DNA of 64,000 nt from Marivirga arenosa (GTDB lineage: Bacteria; Bacteroidota; Bacteroidia; Cytophagales; Cyclobacteriaceae): assembly GCF_030503895.2 (NCBI RefSeq), contig NZ_CP129970.2:3395001-3459000 (forward strand), written 5' to 3'. Of this stretch, positions 1 to 6,870 are shown piece by piece. Each line of letters opens with the position of its first letter. Within the stretch, counting starts at the first letter, position 1. The notes beneath the pieces were generated by a model. It saw nothing but the letters and a program-made list of their open reading frames with translations. It made no database searches and was not told the DNA's origin. The translations under genes and the position numbers were made by a program.

Positions 1-1093
1 TTAAAAATGTAATCCTTAAGGCAGGTACAGTTTTTTCAATCAATTCAGTATTATCTGTAAATATGGATACTATTTGAGGAGTAAAAATTAGAATACCAGC
101 ATAGATAACAGAAGACAATAATGTTGCTGAAATAATAGCGTTTCGCAATGTTAAGCTGACCCGTTTAAAATATTCAGCCCCATAGTTATAACCAATAATA
201 GGCATAGAACCTTGCGTAATACCAATTGCAGGGACATTTACTAGCATCATCATTCTATTAATTATACCATAAACTGCAATTGCATTTTCTCCGCCATATT
301 TAAATAAAGAATTATTTAACACTAGGAATAACAAACTAACTACTCCTTGTCTGGCAATTGTAACGGCACCAATAGAAAATATTTCGCCTGTTAATTTGAA
401 ATCTAGTAGAAAATCCGTTTTGGATAATTTAAACCCTGTACTTCCTTTTAAGAAGTAATAAGCAGCATAGGAAGCACTAAATAGATATGAAAAGGTAGTT
501 GCCCAAGCAGCACCTTTTATTCCCCAATCCAAAACGGCTATAAAGATAGGGTCTAATATAACGTTTACTATTGCAGGTACAATCATGACTACCATCGCAA
601 CTTTTGGATATCCAACTGCACGAAATATGCTATTTGACATCATAGCAAATGCAAGAACAGGAATTCCTAGTAGTAAAATGGTAAAGTAATCAATGGTAGG
701 TTGAAGAATATCACCTTTAGCGCCAAAGACCATTAGAATAGGTTCAATAAAAAGCCAACAACTTATGCTAAAAAATATACCTAGTATAAAAGTTAAGGTT
801 AGCTGGTTCCCAAAGGTTTTATTAGCTTTTTCTGGTTTTCCTGCTCCTAACGCTCGAGAGATGATGGAAGACCCACCAATACCAATTCCCATTCCAATTG
901 ATGAAATAAGGAAAGTAATAGGAATCACTACAGTAATTGCAGCTATACCTACCGATCCTACATAATTCCCAACGAATATAGTATCCACTATACCGTAAAT
1001 CGATAAGGTAAGAATTCCTATAGCAGATGGTATTGCTTGTTTTCTTAATAAGTAATTGATTGGCTTAGTACCAAATTCATCAGATGTAGTCAT
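1..1093 (-). CDS. MATE family efflux transporter (3' end cut by window edge)
   Basis: About 364 residues can be read from the ATG at 1091-1093 towards base 1, and the frame stays open to the edge, so the C-terminus is missing (complete family members have about 450 residues). The translation is a polytopic membrane protein with the MATE pattern: an early segment reading GIVDTIFVGNYVG, then SSIISRALGAGKPEKAN, and in the second half FSIGAVTIARQG and GSMPIIGYNYGAEYFKR. MATE proteins export drugs or metabolites using a Na+ or H+ gradient in the inner membrane. The substrate cannot be told. It lies 31 bases downstream of the small membrane protein at 1125-1547 on the same strand and may be co-transcribed with it. 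Confidence 0.9.
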   Translation of the reverse strand, partial: MTTSDEFGTKPINYLLRKQAIPSAIGILTLSIYGIVDTIFVGNYVGSVGIAAITVVIPITFLISSIGMGIGIGGSSIISRALGAGKPEKANKTFGNQLTLTFILGIFFSISCWLFIEPILMVFGAKGDILQPTIDYFTILLLGIPVLAFAMMSNSIFRAVGYPKVAMVVMIVPAIVNVILDPIFIAVLDWGIKGAAWATTFSYLFSASYAAYYFLKGSTGFKLSKTDFLLDFKLTGEIFSIGAVTIARQGVVSLLFLVLNNSLFKYGGENAIAVYGIINRMMMLVNVPAIGITQGSMPIIGYNYGAEYFKRVSLTLRNAIISATLLSSVIYAGILIFTPQIVSIFTDNTELIEKTVPALRITFL

Positions 1094-1124
1094 ATAAAGC
1101 TTCTATGCAAAAGATGTAACTACA

Positions 1125-1547
1125 TTAATTGTTAAAGGTTGTGAATCTTTGTACTAAATTTAATAATACAATTATAGTCCACATTGCAGTTCTGTTCCAA
1201 TTTACTTGCACAAGTTTTTTTGCTGATTCAGCTACTTCCTGATTAGATTCTATAAGGTTATGTAAAGGCACAGCTTGAAAAAAAGTACTGGCCCAGAGCA
1301 AAACTACCAAGACAGATTGAGTAATTAGGATCCAGTTACTATTGCTGTAGGTTAAGTATAGAGTAAGGATTATTTGAACTAACATTAAAGGCATCACAAT
1401 TATGGTGATCATTTGAGTATATTTTGGATGCCATGCTAATAAATTAGATTTTTCCATCATAGTAAAGGAAGGATAGACAATCAATTGTACTATCCATATT
1501 AAGACGAATAAACCAAAATCTGAAAGTTCTTTTATATAAGATGTCAT
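1125..1547 (-). CDS. small four-helix membrane protein of unknown function
   Basis: 140 residues with four predicted membrane segments (roughly 8-28, 46-66, 72-92 and 118-136). The C-terminal half has FFQAVPLHNLIE followed by NWNRTAMW. A polar WN-R pattern before the last helix resembles DUF1772/anthrone-oxygenase-like small membrane proteins, but this is only a weak resemblance. The ATG at 1547 is the first methionine and sits in an intergenic region shared with the divergent alpha/beta hydrolase at 1712. It precedes the MATE exporter on the same strand by 31 bases. No catalytic residues can be recognised, so no function is assigned. Confidence 0.75.
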   Translation of the reverse strand: MTSYIKELSDFGLFVLIWIVQLIVYPSFTMMEKSNLLAWHPKYTQMITIIVMPLMLVQIILTLYLTYSNSNWILITQSVLVVLLWASTFFQAVPLHNLIESNQEVAESAKKLVQVNWNRTAMWTIIVLLNLVQRFTTFNN

Positions 1548-1634
1548 AAATTAAAGATTGAATGCATGAAGACTAAAAACCTCATGTAAATGTTTTAAAG
1601 TTAATATTTTGCATATATTATTTTAATTAACCGA

Positions 1635-1666
1635 TTGAATATCGGAAATATTATGTTGTACTTTTG
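1635..1666 (+). promoter_or_regulatory. Bacteroidota-type promoter for the alpha/beta hydrolase
   Basis: TTG at 1635-1637, a 21-base spacer, then TACTTTTG at 1659-1666. This matches the Bacteroidota sigma-70 consensus (-33 TTTG or TTG, -7 TAnnTTTG). It lies 45 bases upstream of the ATG at 1712. Motif match only. Confidence 0.5.
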
Positions 1667-1711
1667 ATATATAAATATTAAACAAAAATGATAGGTTAAG
1701 GTTTTTTCATC

Positions 1712-2554
1712 ATGATAAATTCATCCTTACATTACGAGGTGCATTTGAATCATTCTGCCCATGAATGGGTAGTTTTTATTCATGGTGCTGGGGGAAATAC
1801 ATCAACTTGGAAGTATCAAGTTGAATCTTTTAAACCACTTTATAATCTTTTAATAATTGACTTAAGAGATCATGGTCGATCTAAAAACATTATGCCTGAA
1901 AAGGATAATTACACATTTGATATCATAACAGATGATATCAAAAAGGTATTAGATATTAATGGTATTGAAAAGGCGCATTTTGTAACTCTAAGTTTCGGTA
2001 GTGTTATTATGCAGGATATTAGCATAAAGTACCCAAATATGGTGGCTAGCGCAATATTTGCTGGAGGAATTTTTAAAGCAAATTTACTTATAAAATCATT
2101 TGTGCAACTCGCTCGTTTTTTCAATTTGTTTCTTCCTTATTTCGTAATGTATAGTGTGTTTTCTTATTTACTAATGCCCTACCGTAAACACCAAAAATCG
2201 AGGAAAATCTATCAAAAACAAGCAAATAAGTTAAGCTCAAAAGAATATATGAAGTGGGTAGGACTGTATAATGAGTTCTTTCGCTTACTTAATCGATTTT
2301 ACAACCAAAAAATCAACTTTCCAGCCTTAGCTATTATGGGCAAACAAGATTATGTGTTTCTTAAATCAGCCCAAAAATTTGCCAAAAAACATAAAAATGT
2401 AATAATTACAGAGGTGAAAGGAGCAGGGCATATATGCAATATCGATCAATATGATATTTTCAATGAATTGGCCTTATATTTCATTCATGAGCATAAATAT
2501 CAGATTGAAGATACTCGCCCTGATTTCCAAGCCCAAAGAAGTAAAGCGGGGTGA
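1712..2554 (+). CDS. alpha/beta hydrolase
   Basis: 280 residues of an alpha/beta-hydrolase fold protein with no signal peptide, so probably cytoplasmic. Seen: the oxyanion-hole region VVFIHGAGGNTSTW (20-33), DLRDHGRS (50-57), a nucleophile elbow with Ser94 in TLSFGS, a lid-like helical insertion around 115-190, a candidate acid in IMGKQDYVF, and the catalytic histidine in GAGHICNID. The elbow is unusual because the first glycine of the common G-x-S-x-G is a threonine. Substrate unknown; esterase or C-C hydrolase are both possible. The last 55 bases overlap the convergent DoxX-like gene that ends at 2500. A good candidate promoter lies at 1635-1666. Confidence 0.85.
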   Translation: MINSSLHYEVHLNHSAHEWVVFIHGAGGNTSTWKYQVESFKPLYNLLIIDLRDHGRSKNIMPEKDNYTFDIITDDIKKVLDINGIEKAHFVTLSFGSVIMQDISIKYPNMVASAIFAGGIFKANLLIKSFVQLARFFNLFLPYFVMYSVFSYLLMPYRKHQKSRKIYQKQANKLSSKEYMKWVGLYNEFFRLLNRFYNQKINFPALAIMGKQDYVFLKSAQKFAKKHKNVIITEVKGAGHICNIDQYDIFNELALYFIHEHKYQIEDTRPDFQAQRSKAG

Positions 2555-2910
2555 ATCGCTATTAATCTAGTCCAGCCTATCCATTCAGGTACACATAAAC
2601 CACCTTCAATACAAGAGCCTATTTGAATAAAATAAATATGTGAAGGTATAAATGCTAATAGCATTAAGATGGTCAGAAAAGATGCTATTTTACGAGTCGG
2701 GTTAAGAAGTAATCCTATTGCTAAAGCAATTTCTATCAATCCACTAATTAAATTAACTTCTTTTTTTAGTGTTAAATAATCAGGAATTAAGGGTATATAA
2801 AATTCAGGATTTATGAAATGATTTAAACCGGCAATAAAATAGAAAATGAATATAAGGTAAACCGACCCTTTAGATTCAAGTAAGTTTCCAATTTGTTTTA
2901 ACATGAACAT
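2500..2910 (-). CDS. DoxX-like small membrane protein
   Basis: 136 residues with four hydrophobic helices. FYFIAGLNHFINPEFY, then LISGLIEIALAIGLLL and a last helix AIHPALLLWAWKSG give the usual pattern of DoxX/DoxD-like inner-membrane proteins, in which a helix with GLNHF and an ExxxA/GLLL helix recur. Members have been linked to thiosulfate oxidation or oxidative stress, but most are uncharacterised. The start is ATG at 2910, with an alternative at 2904 (MLKQIG). Its first 35 bases overlap the end of the upstream membrane gene (2876-3280), suggesting translational coupling. Its 3' end overlaps the convergent hydrolase by 55 bases. Confidence 0.75.
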   Translation of the reverse strand: MFMLKQIGNLLESKGSVYLIFIFYFIAGLNHFINPEFYIPLIPDYLTLKKEVNLISGLIEIALAIGLLLNPTRKIASFLTILMLLAFIPSHIYFIQIGSCIEGGLCVPEWIGWTRLIAIHPALLLWAWKSGRVSSI

Positions 2911-3280
2911 CTTTTAAAATTAAGAAGAACGGAATCCACCAAATGAAGTCATTGGTAAACAAGGTGTAAATAAACTCAAAAGGAACTATACCTTGTAAAT
3001 AATTGAATATAAAACCTAAAGGACCGAATATTTTACCTAAAAAACCTACCATCACAATAGGCCAATGTCTTAATGCATTGTAAGAGGCCCACCAATATCC
3101 TAAGCCATAAACACCAATCACCATTCCCATGCCTTGCCACACCATAGGATGATTTATTTTTTCCATGCCCACTAATTCAAAAAACTGCTGAGGGAATAAA
3201 ACTACCCATGCACCCCATAAAACATTGTAAACAGCTGCAATTTTTAATGTATAATTGTGAAATTTATTATTCATGCACAC
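2876..3280 (-). CDS. four-helix membrane protein, unknown function
   Basis: 134 residues, about four membrane segments: roughly 10-30, 46-66 (MGMVIGVYGLGYWWA), 71-95 and 105-122. Aromatic-rich and tryptophan-rich. The protein has the size and helix count of DoxX-like proteins but lacks motifs I can name. Start is ATG 3280; an in-frame ATG two codons later (MNNKF) is equally possible. It overlaps the next same-strand membrane gene by 35 bases, so the two are likely made together and may interact. Confidence 0.75.
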   Translation of the reverse strand: MCMNNKFHNYTLKIAAVYNVLWGAWVVLFPQQFFELVGMEKINHPMVWQGMGMVIGVYGLGYWWASYNALRHWPIVMVGFLGKIFGPLGFIFNYLQGIVPFEFIYTLFTNDFIWWIPFFLILKDVHVKTNWKLT

Positions 3281-3418
3281 AAAACCTATGTAAAGGTGAA
3301 ATGTTAAGATTTTTATGCATTTTTATAACGCTAATCTATATAAGTTTTTTTAATTCCATTCGTTCAAACTATATTTACAACGAATTAATGCGGATATTTT
3401 TACGATAAACAGAGTACT

Positions 3419-4003
3419 ATGAAATTTAAGCTTTTAGTTATTTTTTCAATTATTGTTTTAGGTGTTCATTTTAACACTTCTGCACAGGACGAGGCTACAT
3501 TGTCTGAGCAATATCAAAATATGATTGAAAGCAGCGAAACCTTTGAAAAATATAAGGTGATTCCAATTACTAAGGTTAATGCTTTTGGTGATATATTAAG
3601 TGATTCTATTAATAGCTTAAATCAAAAAGTTACCTCATCGCAAAATGCTAAATCAAAAGCTGAGAGAGAAAGAGATGAAGCTAAGTCTCAGATGAATGAT
3701 TTAAATAATAAGTTAGAAGAAGCACAAAATGCTGTAGATGAGATGCCGTTTTTTGGTATGTCAATGACTAAAGTGACCTACAATGTAATCATGTGGTCCA
3801 TTGTAATCATACTTTTAGCTGGTTTAGTAATTGTATATATTATGTTCTTAAATAGTTTTAGACTTACCCGTCAGGCTAAAAAAGATAAAGAGTTGGTGGA
3901 TCAAGAAATAGAAGACTTAAGAAAAAGATCACATGATAAACAAGTGAAAATTAAAAGAGAGCTACAAACTGCTCTCAATAAACTTGAAGAATACAAAAGA
4001 TAA
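3419..4003 (+). CDS. exported coiled-coil protein with one central membrane helix
   Basis: 194 residues. A signal peptide at 1-22 ends in NTSAQ. Residues about 60-105 form a charged heptad-rich coiled coil (KSKAERERDEAKSQ...), followed by MSMTKVTYN, a strong membrane helix at about 123-146 (VIMWSIVIILLAGLVIVYIMF) and a second charged coiled coil to the end. I believe related Bacteroidota proteins are often labelled tRNA (guanine-N1)-methyltransferase in databases, but nothing resembling TrmD, a SPOUT fold or SAM binding is visible here, so that label would be wrong. Likely an envelope protein with one coil on each side of the inner membrane. Followed by a terminator at 4027-4066, so it is probably monocistronic. 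Confidence 0.8.
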   Translation: MKFKLLVIFSIIVLGVHFNTSAQDEATLSEQYQNMIESSETFEKYKVIPITKVNAFGDILSDSINSLNQKVTSSQNAKSKAERERDEAKSQMNDLNNKLEEAQNAVDEMPFFGMSMTKVTYNVIMWSIVIILLAGLVIVYIMFLNSFRLTRQAKKDKELVDQEIEDLRKRSHDKQVKIKRELQTALNKLEEYKR

Positions 4004-4026
4004 ATAAATTTAGATTTTCAATTTTG

Positions 4027-4066
4027 AAAACCACCTTCTAATGACCATCATTGTAAGGTGGTTTTT
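4027..4066 (+). terminator. rho-independent terminator
   Basis: AAAACCACCTT pairs with AAGGTGGTTTT across a 17-base loop, followed by a T run. It lies just downstream of the stop at 4003 and before the TTG start at 4081. Confidence 0.8.
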
Positions 4067-4080
4067 TATTTTAGAAAGCA

Positions 4081-5007
4081 TTGAGAAAAAAATTACTTAT
4101 TCTAGTCAAAATAGCGGTATCAATTGTAGTGATAGTGTTTCTGTATGAAAGAATTAGTAATGATTTTCAAGGTTTTATATCAGCATTTAACATATACACA
4201 CAAAATATTTTTATAATCCTATTGGTTTCAATATTAATGCCCATCAATTGGTTAATGGAAGTATTGAAATGGAAATATTCATTGAAGCCAATTACAAAGA
4301 TTTCTATTTCAGAAGCATCAGTTGGGGTTTTTTCAGGAATTGCATTAGGTTTCATAACCCCACATGCTATTGGAGATTATTTTGCTAAGGTATTTTCTAT
4401 TTCTCATGAAAATCGAAAAAGTGCTTTAGGATTAATTCTGATTTCAAGAATGCTTCAAATGCTCCCAACTTTGCTTTTTGGATTAATAGCAGTTTACTTT
4501 ATATCAGATTTTAGCTTATCTGAATTTGACTTTTCATATTCTTCCTCCTTTGCTTTAAGTAGTATAATTGGATTCGTGATTTTTGGATTCTTTCTGTTAC
4601 TTTATTTTAATAGAAATCATCCTAGGGTTAAAGACTATTTATGGCCTATAAAAAAATTAGGATTAAAATTGTTTGTACTGCTTTCAGCGCTTAGTATAGT
4701 TAGGTATTTAATCTTTAGTCTACAGTTTTTAATTCTTTTATCTGTATTAGAATTACAAATCAATTTGTTTCATCAATTTATGGGGATTGCTTTCATGTTT
4801 TTAATAAAATCAATTCTACCTACATTTAATTTTTTGAATGATTTGGGAATAAGAGAAGTAAGTATTGCTTTTTTCTTTGAAAAATTAGAGGTTTCTGTTG
4901 CTCCTATTATAGCAGCAGGTTTAATATTATGGCTTATAAATATTGCAGTGCCCGCTGCTATTGGGCTTTTTTATATACCTAAGCTTAAGTTAATCTATAA
5001 AAAATGA
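4081..5007 (+). CDS. flippase-like membrane protein (lysylphosphatidylglycerol synthase TM family)
   Basis: 308 residues, about eight membrane helices, with the layout of the LPG_synthase_TM/UPF0104 (YbhN, AglD) family: a short N-terminal helix, NWLMEVLKWKYSL, then SVGVFSGIALGFITPHAIGDYFAKV, and near the end SILPTFNFLNDLGIREVS. Members sit beside glycosyltransferases and are thought to flip or support lipid substrates. The start is read as TTG at 4081, because no ATG or GTG in frame precedes the conserved N-terminus and the terminator ends just upstream. It overlaps the next GT2 gene by 4 bases (ATGA), so the two are translationally coupled. Function in lipid-linked sugar handling is inferred from that pairing. 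Confidence 0.85.
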   Translation: MRKKLLILVKIAVSIVVIVFLYERISNDFQGFISAFNIYTQNIFIILLVSILMPINWLMEVLKWKYSLKPITKISISEASVGVFSGIALGFITPHAIGDYFAKVFSISHENRKSALGLILISRMLQMLPTLLFGLIAVYFISDFSLSEFDFSYSSSFALSSIIGFVIFGFFLLLYFNRNHPRVKDYLWPIKKLGLKLFVLLSALSIVRYLIFSLQFLILLSVLELQINLFHQFMGIAFMFLIKSILPTFNFLNDLGIREVSIAFFFEKLEVSVAPIIAAGLILWLINIAVPAAIGLFYIPKLKLIYKK

Positions 5008-6125
5008 TCACTTTTTTTTCATTGGTTATTTTGATTTATTCTTTTGGCCTGCTTTACGCGACTAATGTTTACAAACGAATGCCAGAAATAACCGAAAGCG
5101 GTAAATTAAAATCAGTTTCACTGATCATCCCTTTTCGAAATGAGAAGGAAAATTTAAGTGTCTTGATCAAAAGTATTAAGGCTATTGATTATCCTAAAGA
5201 ATTACTTGAAATCCTATTTATTGATGATCATTCTGAAGATGATGGTGCTTCTATAATCGAAAGATCTAGAGATTCAATTCCTTTTCAAATGAAACTATTA
5301 AAACTCTCTGGTTTGGAGATGGGTAAAAAAGCGGCTTTAAACTTTGCTGTTAATGAAGCTAAACATGAAATCATATTAACTACTGATGCAGATTGTACTT
5401 TGCCTTCTGATTTGATTTCGAAAATGCAGGCACCATTTGAATTGGAACATATAAATTTAGTATCAGGAAATGTTAGTTTTATTTCAAATTCGTTAGTTAC
5501 AAATTTATTCCAAATGGAATTTGCGCCTTTAATAGGAGTGGGGGCAGTATCCATAGAATTAGGAAATCCTAACATGGCAAATGGTGCAAACTTAGCATTT
5601 AGGAAAAGCATTTTTAAGGAACTTGATCCTTATTCCACAAATTTAAATGTCCCATCGGGTGATGATATTTTTCTGTTACAGAAGCTGAAAAAAGCTTTTC
5701 CAAATAGTTTTTATTTTCAAAAAGAGGCCTTGGTTAAAACGAGTTCTCCTAAGAATTTACGACAGTTTTATAATCAGAAAAAAAGATGGGCTGCTAAATG
5801 GAGAGCAAGTGCAGATTTAAAAGATGCTATTCCTGCGTTAATGGTATGGTCTTTTCATTTAATTTATATCTGTAGTTTAATCTATTCAGTTTTGTATGAT
5901 AGTTATTTGGTTTTAGGGCCAGTTATTTTACTTAAAATTATGGCTGAAAGCCTATTCATATATCAGGTTTTAAAATCTCAGAAGTCGAAATTTAGTATAA
6001 CATCTTTCGGCATATTACAGTTGATATACAGCCTTTATGTGGTAGTGTTTGGAATGATTGCTAACTTTGGAAGTTATCAATGGAAAGAAAGACAATATAA
6101 TACAAATGAACGAGCAGGAAATTGA
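5004..6125 (+). CDS. GT2 glycosyltransferase, membrane-bound
   Basis: 373 residues. An N-terminal membrane helix (1-20) is followed by a GT-A domain with SLIIPFRNEKENL, the nucleotide-binding FIDDHSEDDG, the metal-binding TTDADCTLP, the acceptor or base motif SGDDIFLLQKLKKAF and QKKRWAAKW. The last is the QxxRW motif of processive or lipid-acceptor GT2 enzymes. Two or three C-terminal membrane helices follow (about 275-360). It would transfer a sugar from a nucleotide donor at the inner membrane; donor and acceptor are unknown. It overlaps the flippase-like gene by 4 bases and the small gene at 6106 by 20 bases. A second GT2 of similar build lies at 11381-12490. Confidence 0.9.
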   Translation: MITFFSLVILIYSFGLLYATNVYKRMPEITESGKLKSVSLIIPFRNEKENLSVLIKSIKAIDYPKELLEILFIDDHSEDDGASIIERSRDSIPFQMKLLKLSGLEMGKKAALNFAVNEAKHEIILTTDADCTLPSDLISKMQAPFELEHINLVSGNVSFISNSLVTNLFQMEFAPLIGVGAVSIELGNPNMANGANLAFRKSIFKELDPYSTNLNVPSGDDIFLLQKLKKAFPNSFYFQKEALVKTSSPKNLRQFYNQKKRWAAKWRASADLKDAIPALMVWSFHLIYICSLIYSVLYDSYLVLGPVILLKIMAESLFIYQVLKSQKSKFSITSFGILQLIYSLYVVVFGMIANFGSYQWKERQYNTNERAGN

Positions 6126-6363
6126 TTTAATGGATGAGCTTTATTTTGTTCAATCTTATAAGGATATTAAGAATGAATTAAAATGGGGAGATTCGGTTTT
6201 ACAGGAAAATTTGCTTTCACTCCATCAAAAAGAATTCATTAAAATATTGGTAAACCATGATGAAGAATATCGAGCTAATACATATAATCCTCATGAAATG
6301 GATTGGGAGGGGTTATATTTTTTAGCCACTAAAAAGGGACTTTTGGAACATAATGGATTTTAA
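6106..6363 (+). CDS. small acidic protein encoded behind the glycosyltransferase
   Basis: 85 residues from the ATG at 6106 (MNEQEIDLMDELYFVQSY). Upstream in-frame codons exist but lie deeper inside the glycosyltransferase gene; the 6106 start gives a 20-base overlap and a sensible soluble N-terminus. The sequence is acidic and amphipathic, with KDIKNELKWGDSVLQENLLSLHQKEFIKIL and a C-terminal MDWEGLYFLATKKGLLEHNGF. There is no signal peptide, membrane helix or known motif. Its position in the flippase-GT2 set suggests an accessory or regulatory role, which is inference only. Confidence 0.7.
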   Translation: MNEQEIDLMDELYFVQSYKDIKNELKWGDSVLQENLLSLHQKEFIKILVNHDEEYRANTYNPHEMDWEGLYFLATKKGLLEHNGF

Positions 6364-6366
6364 AGT

Positions 6367-6801
6367 TTAGTCTTTACTTTTTTGTAATCTATACCTTATT
6401 CCCCAGCTACCTGAAAAATAGGGTGTTCCAGCTTCATCTAATGGAATGTTTGGTGAGAATTCCATCAAAAATCCAAAATTTTTATTTTCAAATGGGTAAA
6501 TATTTATTCCAACAGCTAAGCCGACAGTTGCACCTCCAACAGTAGACCCAAGTAAGGATATTCCACTATAAAATTCATGGTTTTCTTTGTCAATCAAGTC
6601 GTAGTTGAACATGAGCTTTACAAGGAAGTCTTCTATAGCTGTATTGGGATATAGGCGGATTTCTGGTCTAAACCTTTCATTAAATTCATAAGCGTAAGCT
6701 GCTTGTCCTCCATTTGGTGATTGGTGGTAACTTACAATAGATTGAGAATAGGAGTAAACTGAAACTGTTAAAAACAGTAGGGTGATAATAAATGACTTCA
6801 T
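6367..6801 (-). CDS. exported beta-rich protein, possible small outer-membrane barrel
   Basis: 144 residues. A signal peptide at 1-19 ends in YSYSQ. The mature part alternates polar and hydrophobic residues with Gly and aromatic positions (EFYSGISLLGSTVGG, FGFLMEFSPNIP, YFSGSWGIRYRLQ), as expected for beta strands of a small outer-membrane barrel of about eight strands. No family can be named. It lies 3 bases from the end of the convergent small gene and downstream of the metalloprotease gene on the same strand, 69 bases away. Confidence 0.7.
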   Translation of the reverse strand: MKSFIITLLFLTVSVYSYSQSIVSYHQSPNGGQAAYAYEFNERFRPEIRLYPNTAIEDFLVKLMFNYDLIDKENHEFYSGISLLGSTVGGATVGLAVGINIYPFENKNFGFLMEFSPNIPLDEAGTPYFSGSWGIRYRLQKSKD

Positions 6802-6870
6802 AATATTGGTTGATAGTTTAAAATACTTCCTTATAACGGTTTGCTACAAGGAAGTATTATGTTTGATGAA

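Noticed and set aside
765-965. Plus-strand open frame
   Set aside because: Shadow of the MATE transporter gene on the minus strand; proline/isoleucine-repeat composition is an antisense effect.
3208-3408. Plus-strand open frame over the start of the 2876-3280 gene
   Set aside because: Covers the coding region of a better supported minus-strand gene and has no recognisable protein pattern.
6058-6105. Longer start for the 85-residue small protein
   Set aside because: Would extend the overlap with the glycosyltransferase gene to 68 bases and adds a poor N-terminus; ATG 6106 preferred.
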